In this document: positions 34,761-45,941 of the stretch, one piece after another | Layout of the letters: each line of letters opens with the position of its first letter | Position numbering within the stretch: position 1 is the stretch's first letter | NCBI RefSeq assembly: GCF_000001735.4 | Contig: NC_003071.7 | Span: 12,455,151 to 12,519,150, forward strand | Reading direction: 5' to 3' | Source of the DNA: Arabidopsis thaliana | Lineage: Eukaryota > Streptophyta > Magnoliopsida > Brassicales > Brassicaceae | DNA length: 64,000 bases | Notes under the pieces: generated by a model | Told to the model about the DNA's origin: nothing | The model's input: the letters and a program-made list of their open reading frames with translations, nothing else | Database searches by the model: none | Program-made: the position numbers and the translations under genes

Positions 34761-37700
34761 TTACGTCGGAACAACCTGGGGTTCAAACGGCGGGGGAGCT
34801 CCATCATCCACCACAGGCTCCACTGTAGGGGTGGCGGCTGAGTCCTTCTCAGTCTCTTCAAACCCAGACTTGAACCGGTCATAATTAGTGACCTCAGCTG
34901 ACTTAAACGGACGTTCACCTAAAATTTTTAAGAGATCATCCTGATGCAACACCTCTTTCTCTAGTAAAAGCTCGGCGATCTCAGCCACTTTCACTTTGTG
35001 TTCCTCAACCAGCTCTACGGTCCGCTCATAAGCTTTGGCCACCCAGTCCCTAACTTCTTCGTCTATGATAGCACCGGTTTTGTTGCTGTATGGTTTAGAG
35101 AAGTCGTAGCCATCATCCCTTGGTGGAAACGAGAGTAGCCCAACCTTGTCACTGAAACCATACACAGCTACTTGCGCGTAAGTCATCTTCGTCACCTTCT
35201 CTAGATCGTTCTGCGCACCCGTTGAGATTTTACCTATCAATACCTACGTTGAGATAGGACCAGAAACTTAAAACATCTTGAACAACAACATTCTTATATT
35301 TTCTGTCGAGGATAATTCACATTAGTAGCAATTAGGGATTTTACCTGCTCAGCTGCACGGCCTCCGAGAGTCATGCAAGTCATGTCAAAGAGTTGCTCTT
35401 TGGTCATGAGAAGGTTTTCGTTTGGAACGTATTGTGCAAATCCGAGAGCCGCTGTGCCACGTGGTACAATAGTCACTTTCAGTAACGGCTCTGCATGTTC
35501 AAGGAACCACCCTACAACTGCGTGACCAGATTCATGATATGCAACTGTACGTCGCTCCAACTTGCTTATCACCTGCTCATAAGTAATCAATTCAGATAAA
35601 ACCATTTTTCAAAGACAAAATAGCAAAAAAACATTATCGAAAAGGAGAAAGCATTTTACCCGGTTTTTCTTCTCAAGACCACCAATAACACGATCAATCG
35701 CAGATTCAAAGTGTGCCATAGTAACCGTTGCTCCTTCGTGTCTAGCAGCAATAAGAGCTGCTTCGTTACAGACATTCGCAATGTCAGCTCCTGCAAACCC
35801 GGGAGTGAGAGCAGCAAGCCTTTGAGAGTAATATGATGGCTCATGATCAAGTTTGATCTTCTTCAAGTAAATCTTGAAAATCTGATCACGCCCTTTGATA
35901 TCAGGTTTATCAATAGTTATCTGGCGATCAAAACGTCCAGGCCTTAACAAAGCTTTATCCAAAATATCCGGTCTGTTGGTTCCAGCAAGAACCACAACAC
36001 CAGCGGTTGTACCAAAACCATCCATTTCAACTAGCAACTGATTCAGAGTGCTTTCACGCTCATCATTTCCGCCTAAACCTCCACGACCTCTTGCCCGACC
36101 AATAGCATCAATCTCATCGATAAATATAATGCTCGGTGCAGCTTGTCTCGCCTCTTGGAACAAATGTCTCACCCTCGAAGGCCCAACACCAACAAACATC
36201 TCCATGAAATCTGAGCCAGAAATAGACAGAAATGGCACACCAGATTCTCCTGCTGTGGCTTTTGCTAAAAGGGTCTTTCCGGTTCCAGGCGGACCGACTA
36301 AAAGTGCACCTTTCGGAATTTTAGCACCCAAATCTTCATACTTCTTTGGGTTCTTAAGGAAATGTACAAACTCCATAATTTCTTGTTTAGCCTCGTCACA
36401 TCCAGCAACATCCTTGAAATAAATCTGGCGAAGAAAACAACAAAAGTAAGTTTATAAATTCCAAACGGATCATTAAAAACAAAGGCAAAACTCTAAGTCT
36501 CTAACCTTATTCTTGGAATGTTTATCAGCTCTCGTTATTGTAGCTTTGCCTATATTGAAAATTCCACGACCATTCTTACCGCCAGTTCCTCCTACACCCA
36601 ATCCACCTTGCATCCGTCTCGCACCATAGATCAGAGTACCCAAGAGCAACAAAGTCGGTGCAAACCTCATGAACTCTTGATACCAGACCATTTCAGAGAC
36701 GTATGTGACAGGAACATATTCATGACGATCAACACCTAACGCTTCTTGAGCTTCTTCGAGTTTCTCCTCAAAAGAATCAACACTACCGATATTGAAGTAG
36801 TACTTATACTGACCACCAGTTCTTTTAGCAGGAATACCGTTACCATTACCATGGACAACGTCAGTTGTTTGTTGGTCTTTCGGTGTGCTCCTCACGTAGA
36901 CTTTTGCTACTGATTTGTTTGAAACATCTATGTGGTCAACTAAACCAGGCTCGAGTAGCTTGTTTTTGAACTCCTGGAAACTTATCTGAAACAATAAAAG
37001 GTAGCATAGGATATTAGTGGAAACTATACGAGCAGAACCACATCTGCAGTTCCATATCCAAGAATATCACAAAGCTTAGTTTAAATATGCTTGCCTGTTG
37101 TTGTTCCCCAGAGCCAAACGAGAAAGTAGAAAAGAATACAGCAAGAGCTAGTAGAGGAATTAGCAAATTTTGGAATCGGTTCATGAACATATCTCCCACA
37201 TTCTCATTTTCATTCTTTTCTGAACCCTCTGTATTGCAACAATAACATATACAATTATTAGAATCCTTCAGTAGCACCAACAGGTCTCATAATAAGAAAA
37301 GTATCTTCAAAATCTATGTTGTTCACCTTTATGCTCTGATTTCTGATCACTCTTGGGTTCTTGCTTATCTTTAGGAAAATAGTTCTCATAATCTACACAA
37401 AGACAACAACAAGAACACTAATTTATAACCAATTCTCAACACTCATTAAAAATGGTTTAACATTTTTGCAAACATACTCTTCTTCTTAGGAGCTTCATCA
37501 GAGAAGAATCTACGAAGTCTTGGATTAGCAAAAACACCAATCAAATCATTATTGACTAAACCCTTCCGTGAAGCTAAAGAAGCAAAGTGTCTTCTTATAA
37601 ACCCTAATCCACCTTCCACTTCATTCACAGACGCCGCCTCAAGTCCCGGCGAAGTAAGTAGCCTTGCCGCCGATCTAACACCACCACCGTACAAAAATCC

Positions 37701-37849
37701 CTAATTTCACATATAAACAAAAATCAGGTAAGCAAAAAAAAAAAACAAATTGAGAACGAATCTGAGAAGGAATCAATGAAATGAAAATAACAACTAACCT
37801 TTGAACGAGAAATGGAGCGATTAAGCTTAGAGAAGAAGATCATTGTCAT
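34761..37849 (-). CDS. FTSH3: Mitochondrial AAA metalloprotease FTSH3
   Basis: Eight exons, 37849-37799, 37700-37478, 37392-37327, 37228-37095, 36985-36506, 36424-35660, 35572-35345 and 35243-34761, give 809 residues. The N-terminus ([17 protein letters not shown] and an Arg/Ser-rich stretch) is a mitochondrial presequence. Transmembrane helices at about 135-152 and 266-281 flank the intermembrane domain, which is the m-AAA layout. The ATPase has Walker A GPPGTGKT (about 362-369), Walker [12 protein letters not shown], and the second region of homology with arginine fingers in [11 protein letters not shown]. The zinc site HESGH is at about 586-590. It assembles with FTSH10 in the inner membrane for protein quality control and complex turnover. 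The intron after exon 4 uses a GC donor. Confidence 0.96.
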
Positions 37850-38016
37850 ACAAAATCACAAAGAACAAAACTAAGTTCGCATAATAGTTTATAAAAATGG
37901 TGAAATCGAAGATCTGAAACGAGCTTAGAAGAGGAAAAAATGCAAACTTTTTTATTGTGTTTGTGGAATAAAATCAAACAGAAGAAATGAAAAATCCAAA
38001 CAAGATAAGAAGAAAT

Positions 38017-38025
38017 TAGGGTTTT
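38017..38025 (-). promoter_or_regulatory. Telobox upstream of FTSH3
   Basis: TTAGGGTTT on the plus strand (AAACCCTAA on the coding strand), about 170 bp before the FTSH3 ATG. Telo-boxes are common in promoters of plant housekeeping genes and often pair with site II elements. Confidence 0.5.
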
Positions 38026-38495
38026 TGATTGGGGGAAATAAAAGTTTGGGTTTTTTAATATCTGAAGTTTATCGAGAGAAGAGAAGGTTTATGAAATGTC
38101 AAAGACAAAAAGACTCTGTACTTGTTGTGTTCTGTAGATTCTCTTGAACCGGTTTTGTTCTAAATAATGTCCGAATCCAACTTGTGCTTACCGGTCTTAT
38201 TAAACCAGTGTTTGGTTCATAGGCCTAATTTTACATATATTGGGCCTTGGAGAACATATGGGCATAGCTTTTGTCATAAATTGAAAATAAAAGTGAAGAG
38301 GTAGCCGTAGCATATCAGTTTATTTTATTTTCAGTAATGAACCAATATTAACTAAAAAGGACACTAACCATCATCAACGAAATTATCTGCATTGTTGTTA
38401 ATGAAAGAATTATGGTTCTATCTTTTTTTTTTTTTTTTTGGCTAAAGAAGAATTATGGCTCTTTAAATCATAATTGAGAAACAAATAAATAATCA

Positions 38496-38536
38496 CTAAT
38501 TTTATCATATATATATATATATATATGATAAAATTA
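38496..38536. repeat. AT-rich palindrome with (AT)n core
   Basis: A tract of about twenty alternating A/T bases is flanked by inverted arms (TTTTATC and GATAAAA), giving a near-perfect palindrome of about 37 bp able to form a hairpin or cruciform. Confidence 0.8.
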
Positions 38537-39887
38537 TAGACATATATACATAACTTGTTCCTCATAAACAATGTATAGGAACTGATATCAAGCAAAAACT
38601 CAATTTGGAAATCATGGCACCTTATACCATCGTATTGTATATTTTTTTGGGTATGAACTATGTCTATTGATCGACATATAAGATGTAGTGTATGTTTTTG
38701 AAAGACTCCTCTCATTTACGCCGATTATTACTGACACTAATTTAGTGTATGTTAAAACTTATACATTTCGGGTACTTCACGTATCTAATCCAAAAGGAAT
38801 ATCGATCGTGTTAATCCCCAATCTCCCCTCTTTTCTTTGTACACGTTCTAGTCGCCTCACATCAAATAATAATAATAAACAACAAAGATTGAGAGAGACA
38901 CTTTCAAGAACAAATCATGTGAAAAACTTTGGGGTAGGGCTTAATTAAAGAGAGACAAGAGGGGACAAATTGGATAAGAAAGGGTTGGAGCATGTTTTGT
39001 CCACCAAACCTTTGGAATGGTTAAGAGACTCTTAAGTGGACCAATGCAAAATCATTTTACTCTGAAACGAATCTCTGATTCTCTGACTTTAGACAGAGAC
39101 AAATCGGGGACAATGAATTAGATTCATTTCAATCTTCTTCGTTTTTATGGAAGTCGAGAGTCCCACGTAAGCTAGTTATAAAGTGTGTTAGATCTCATGC
39201 ACGTACCCGACTGTGGACACGTGGCGACTCGTTTTATCACGAGACTAAAAATATGTTTTGTCTCCTTTCCACGGCTCAACGATTTATGTACTTCCGTGTT
39301 TGTTACATACAACAATATTGATAATGGTGGTCTAATCGAATTATTAGTTTATTTACAACTCTGTATAACTTACTAATACTACCAACTAAAAACTTACAAG
39401 TAAATAATTATAATACGTTTTTGCTTCCGTACAAACAATTACGTCTACCTCAGCTCATTATATGTCTGAACGGAATCTCAAACAAATATCCGGAATTATT
39501 GCATTGTAGAAAATGATGCCGGAGAAAATGTAAAAGGATAAATCGAACATTTAGGATCCAAGAGGTTAAAAGAGAATATCAAATTCCAAATTTGGCGTTT
39601 GCTTCGGATCCAAACACAAACGCAAATATTTCAACGCAACTGTCACAACATGATAGCAATAACAGCTAGTTGGAAATGTAGAGTTCAAAGATATTTCAAT
39701 AAGTCCAAAGCAATAAAAATGAGATTGATTAAATTGCAGCTTTACATTAAGATAAAAAAAAATTACAAAAGAAAAAGGGGCCAAATTGGAGGCCAATTTT
39801 AAAGTTTAAGAAGAAAAAAATCTCTACTAAGAGAAATTAAAGATGACTTATTGGACTAGTAAAAAAAATCCCAAATATGCCTTAGGC

Positions 39888-42800
39888 TTAAATCGGGGTT
39901 ACTCTTATTGGTAAACCCTTCTTGGGTACAGGGAAAGGACCATACTGTATACCTTCTTCATCTCCAATCACTTCCCATCTGCAAATTAAAATCCAAACTT
40001 CATCAATATTATCATAATAATAATAATAGTAAGATTGAAATATGCAAACAAATTGATATCAAACGAGATTCACATCTTTTGTGTTGGACCATATATAGAC
40101 TAGTACTAATTTGACAGGTCGCCGATTCATATGTTTGGGTACTACAAATTATTGTTGTAAATAAATATCTACTCGTAAGGATTTAATGAATGGAAACAAT
40201 ATCCAAGATTGATTCTTATAATAGATCTCATTTACAGCTGGCAATCTCTTTCCAAGTCTTTACTATCACAAGTTTTTTTTTTCTTTCTTCATGGGTTCAT
40301 ATGGACCCTTCATCATCACAAGTTCAACTAAACATCTTCAATAAAACACGTAGTTAATATGTCAAAATAGAAGTTTTTAATGCGTATATGACATCATTAA
40401 GTGATGACGTCTTAGAATAGTTTTGAAGCATCATATCACAAACTTCTTGGTTTTGAAGCTGTTTTTCCTAATTATATCAACTATAACCCAAATCAAAACA
40501 TCATTAAAGACTTGGGGAGAATTGGCTCAGGGTTAATTCTATCAATCAGAAGAGACTTATGCATGGAGTAAATAAAAATAGTTGCTATAGAATTGTGTTA
40601 ATTAAAATTAAAATAAGGTTAGACATTGAAGCCAAATTAAAAAAACAAATCCAGGTTTTTTTAATAGAAAACAATTAAAATACCTGAAGGAAGTAGTGAG
40701 GTGGTGAAGGAGGATAAGCATCTCAAGTTTAGCCAGCTCACTTCCTGGACATGAGTGCACTCCATTTCCGAATGGCATGTACGTGTAAGGTTTTGGTGCC
40801 ACCTGTCGACATTACAAGATGTCATCTACATGCAGTGTAAGTCCATCAAAGTCCCCACATAGTTGACTTAAACCTAGATTTGGATTTGAGTTCCATCAAT
40901 GTTTTACTTTTATAATATTCATGTATTCTCCTATCTTTCACCAACATTAACTTGTAGTAGGTCAACCATACCCATATACATTATCTACCCATATACATAA
41001 TCTAAGCATCGATAAATTTGATTATATGTTTAGATATACCTCGAATCTAGAAGGATCGAATTTTTCAGGATCGGGGAAGAATTCGGAGGAGTGATGGATT
41101 CGCCGGAAAAGAGGAAGAACCTTCCAACCCTTTGGGATCAAGTAGCCATCATATTCGACGTCTTGTACTGCTTCTCTAAATGTAAAGGACAGTACACTTG
41201 CTGCTCTTAGTGTCTCTTGTATCACCTACCAAATTAAAGTACGTATAGTAACCATTAATTGATTGTACGATCAAGAATATGACATCATCATTACAAATTT
41301 GTTTTATCAATATATTGAAATGGTGTATACCCTAGTGGTCAGTGGCATTTTTCTTGTATCTTCCCATGAGATTCTTCGGTTTTCTTTTTTTATTTTCTGT
41401 CGAATGCTGAATTGCTCCCTCTAGTAAAATAGAAAAAGAAAAATTAACATAAGAAAAATGAAATGGCTTCTTGGCTAGAACCCCAAAAAGTTTCATTAAT
41501 ATTGGGGGAATATGCAGTAACAAAACCATAGATAAATAATACATGATTTGCATTTGATTGAAATAAGTAATGTAATCATATATAAAATCGAGTTTCATAA
41601 AATATGTACTGTGAATTCTGTAATGGACCAAGAGATAACAATTTTCTCACACCCTTTGGCCTTTGCTTCGATAAAATATTTACTATATAAGATTTAACAT
41701 ATTTCTTTCTAAATGATCCTCGCATTATACGCACATCATGTGCGGCACATGCATGCAGAAGATAAACTTGAAAAAAAAAACATAGAGAAAGTTGCTTACG
41801 GAGACTTCTTGGAGGAGATTGGGGTGGTCGTGTAAGTACTTGAGAAGCCAAGTTAAGACAGAAGCGGTGGTGTCGGTGGCGGCGAATATAACACCGATGA
41901 TGTTGTCAGCAATCTGTGAATCACTTAAGCCGTTGCGTTTTTGATCCTTTGCTCCCAGAAGTACTCCCAATAGTCCTCCTTCTTCTCTCCCATTCTCTCT
42001 TCTCTTCTCTATTACTTTCCTTAGTTCCTCGCTTAATTCTATTCTTGCCTTAATTTCCCAATTACGAAAAAAAAAACATATTTATTTAATAACCCTACTA
42101 TACACCGTTCAATTATGACAAAAAAACAAAAAAAACTAAACTCAATAACATGAATGGAACTATTTTCATCACATCAAACATCTATGCTTGAAAATGATTT
42201 TGTCTTTACGTTTTTTGTGAAAAGAATCTAACGTATGTCAAATAATATCGCACACATGTGGTCCCTAAAAAATCAAACTGTACAATTTTTTGTTTTTCCA
42301 ATATTCTATGTGGTATTTTACAATTCTACATGGACTTGTCACGTTCTACGTACAAATTCCTTTAGAGATTTCATCTCCAAGTATATCAATCATGAGTTTC
42401 ATATATAATACGTTATAAATATATAGTTCATAAACTATATAATATACCTTCATGGACTTATGAAAAAGTGTGCCCGGTAGGTCGAGAGGCATGGAGTTGT
42501 AACCCCTTTCGAGACGTTGATAGAGAAGCTTAATAACATCAATCGTAGTGGGCTCCTCTTTGTCCCCGAACGCTGACATGATCGCCACATCGAATGCATA
42601 CTACACCCACAAATCCAATTCCCTCTCAAATCAATTATTTCATAAAAAAATGATACTACAAAAAAAAAGAAAAAAAAAGAACCATAGCGGAATCTTGAAA
42701 AACAACTTCTTTCGGTTCATAAAATTGTATGTGTTTTTAAAAAAAAATTGTACACTTATGAAATCTTTTGTGATACCATTTTTTTCCGAACAATTATAGT

Positions 42801-43930
42801 TACTAGTTAGAAAATGATTTTTTTAAAAAAAAAATATTGATAATGTAAAAAACACAAGTTTCAAGATTTTGTTTTCATATTTTCTTTGAAAGAAGTGAGG
42901 CCCGCAAAATTTGGAGTTTTTTGGTCAATATTTCTTTTGGCATGCCTCAAGGAGCATCCATGCATATAACCCAAAATAGATCAAAGAGACATACTCGTTT
43001 CATGTATTCGAGGGTGTTGATGGACTTTTGGGACGTCCAAGAGGAAAGGGTTTGGAGGACAAGGAGCTCGATGTGAGAGACGGTTGGTCTGAGAGCAGAA
43101 GGCATGAAAGAAGACTGGACCAGCCGCTTAAGGGTAGAATGGTATGGACCTTGGTGGAAGAAAAGAGCCTCTGGTCCAATCATACGCTCTTTGCTTGGAG
43201 GATAAGTTGGCTTGAACAAGTGAGCTTTGCTCACTAACACCATTCGAGCCGCCTCTGGACTACTTATCATCACACATGGACATCCTAATATGTGCGTCTT
43301 GAATATATCCCCGTACCTGCGGATCGGATATTTCACACTTAAGACTATTTTTCGGAATTTGTGTAAAAGCAAATTTTGATCGTGTAAAACATTTAAAAAG
43401 TGATTGTTATGATTAAAATCATAGTGTAAGGACTAACTTTAGTTGGATTGATAATGTGAACCGTTTAACTACTAGACTACCATGAATTGGTTATATTTTT
43501 TTCAAAAATACGTTTTTTGTAACAACAAAAGTATTGCTTTGCGGTCCATAGTTCGCTCGAATATATAAGTTTAATTTTTACCATCCAATATATTGGTTAA
43601 AAAAATACAATGAACAATAAACCTTAAGTGAATATATCAATAATTCATGCATATTTTATGTATGTAACAACATAGGAGAAGAAAATAGTACTTGTTTTGG
43701 CGAGTGGCGAAGAAGGAATTGGGATTTTCTGTGTAGAGGCGGAGTGTCTCTCCGATGTAAGGCAACCCCATGGAGCCAGGAGGTAGCCGTAGTCTTTGCT
43801 CTTTCCAGTGCAACCACCATTTAAATAGTAACACTACTACTACTACAACAATTGTTAATGTGATTAGTGCCGGTTCATCAGCATAAAGAGAAGAGAAGAA
43901 ATTTGAAGACGATGAAGATGAGATTTGCAT
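39888..43930 (-). CDS. CYP707A2: Abscisic acid 8'-hydroxylase CYP707A2
   Basis: Eight exons, 43930-43692, 43316-42995, 42600-42448, 42048-41800, 41420-41331, 41225-41040, 40802-40684 and 39978-39888, give 482 residues, matching CYP707A2 (AT2G29090). An N-terminal membrane anchor (VVVVVVLLFKWWL) is followed by LPPGSMGLPYIGETL, the proline-rich hinge. The I-helix oxygen-binding motif appears as FAATDTTAS, ExxR as ETLR (355-358), and the heme loop as FGNGVHSCPG with Cys at about 431. The enzyme is an ER cytochrome P450 that starts abscisic acid breakdown by 8'-hydroxylation to phaseic acid; CYP707A2 is the main one in seed imbibition and dormancy release. All catalytic motifs are intact. Confidence 0.97.
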
Positions 43931-45941
43931 TATTCCGAGTGATTTAAGTGAATTATTGTTATATGTATGAATGTATAGTTATAGTTATGAGTTGTGTGTG
44001 TTTGTTTGTTCTTGTTAGTGACTTTTGCTTGAAGTATTGAGGGGTTTATATAGCTATAGTTGAGATGGAAAGATACTTCATTCCTGGCCTTTCTTTCTTT
44101 CTTTTTTTTTTCTTTTTTGTTCAAACATTTATTATTTATTGTAATTAATTATATACATATTAATTAGAATTTTGCCGCCAACGAATAGCTAATATATGCA
44201 AAAAGAAAAAATAAAGATCGTATATCTATCTTAGTTTTTTGTATTTATTTTTATAGTAATTAAAATAAAATATATTTTTGATAAGTAATACAAAAATTTG
44301 CCGACGGTTCTTTGGTCCAATAAACACAAACTTGAAAATTGCATATATACTACAAATAGAATATCCTAGATTCTAGAAGTATATTAAAAGTATAATTCAG
44401 AACTTATCATTCTACTTGTTTTTTTTTTTTTTTTGAATGTTATTTACATGTTCTCCTTTCAAAACTTGATTTTACTTTTCTTTTGAGTCTTTACATATAT
44501 AGATATTTGTACACAAAGTGTTCGGCGCAGTACTATTTATGTGGTTATCGTTTGCTATCCTTTGTTGTTCTACGATTAATTATTTTAGGATAATTTATAT
44601 TTTTTGTTGATACGAAAACCTGTACGGAACAAGAAAGGAAAAATAATGTGTAAATTCAGTGGTGAGTGGTGTTTGTGTATTTGGACTGTATTTTACTTGC
44701 CCTTTGGCTAACCCCACACTACACTTTAGTGACCACAAAAAACAAAGACCTTAGTTCATCATTTTTTCTTTGAGATAAATGGGATCCACTGAAAATGTTG
44801 TATGGTTGAGTTCTCTTGTCAGCAAGAAAAAATCTAGCAAAGTTAAATTCTTTTCTTTTGTTTAGAAAATATTACCACTTCCATTAGTTAAACAAATACT
44901 ACGTTTGAGTTTTTCCATTTTTGTTTTATGATGATGAATCTTTTCTCTGTACGATGTGATAGTCAATTACTTTTACGTATTTTGTGTATACACAATGACG
45001 ATAGAAGATAATACAAAAAATCTTTGCAATAGAAAACAATTGATAACATGATGATTAAGAAAACGATTAAATAATTAATAGTTTCTATAACGAATGGATT
45101 AAAAAGAATATTTGACGATCTTTTACCTTTATAAAATGCAAGGTTTTAAATAAAATTTACTCTGGTCACCAAAAACCTTATTTTCTAAACTATTTTTGAA
45201 AACTTCATCATATCTTGGACCTTGGTAAATTAAATACTTTAAACTAACGTTATCTTTAGTCAATGAATCACTTAAAATTGACGTATATGGTCGTTCGTTG
45301 TGGTGAAAGGGCTGCGTAGTGGATAAGTTGGAGAAGGATCTTTAAAATATAAATCAAATGACATTTGAAGATTAAAATAAAAATAACTTAGTCCGTGACA
45401 TCCCTAGAAATCCACGTACGCATATACGAACCTCAGATCACTGCAAAATGCAGTAGCCGCTTCGCTGGAACTCCTCAGTTATTCACACTTCAACGTTTCC
45501 TCTTCCTTAAGAAACTTCCCTTCGTTTTTTAAAAGTCTTAATATTATTCGTATAATCATCTATTCATCTTTGGTCGGTGATCGCATAATGATGAAATTTT
45601 CTTAAGTTATCGTCGTCAGTCTTTTTTCTTTTTCTGTTTCTTTTTGGGTTTGATATTAAGTCTTATGTATATTGTTATAAGAATATAAATGTTCTTACTT
45701 TTATTTGTAGACATCTCTGTTCTGATGTTACTTGCTTCACAAACTTTAATTAATAGAAGTGCGTTTGATGTATCTTCTTTCAAATATTGAGTAGGCAAGC
45801 ACTGAAAGATGAATTCTATATAAATCTATAATAACAATTTAATAAATAAAATCGTATTAATTTTCATGGAAGAATCTATAATTTTTTTTTGGTAAATAAT
45901 CATCTATAACTTCTTAATGTAGTTTTGTAAAACATCTATCT
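43931..45941. other. CYP707A2 promoter and GLR2.9 3' flank
   Basis: 2 kb, AT-rich and gene-free. A TATA box lies at 44046-44052 and poly-T/CT tracts at 44091-44120. The stretch 45395-45520 is less AT-rich and includes the small inverted repeat ACTGCA-AAA-TGCAGT near 45441; nothing recognisable is coded there. Confidence 0.55.
44046..44052 (-). promoter_or_regulatory. TATA box of CYP707A2
   Basis: TATATAA on the coding strand, about 115 bp before the ATG. Confidence 0.6.

Larger units (their letters stand above)
37850..39887. other. FTSH3 promoter and CYP707A2 3' flank
   Basis: 2-kb gene-free region. Near FTSH3 it has a telobox (38017-38025) and a TGGGCC site II-like element (about 38240). 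Further out it has an AT-rich palindrome at 38496-38536 and otherwise AT-rich sequence. No gene recognised. Confidence 0.55.

Noticed and set aside
38460..38540. AT palindrome considered as a microRNA hairpin
   Set aside because: The arms are simple AT repeat with no distinct mature-miRNA-like sequence; a low-complexity hairpin is the simpler reading.
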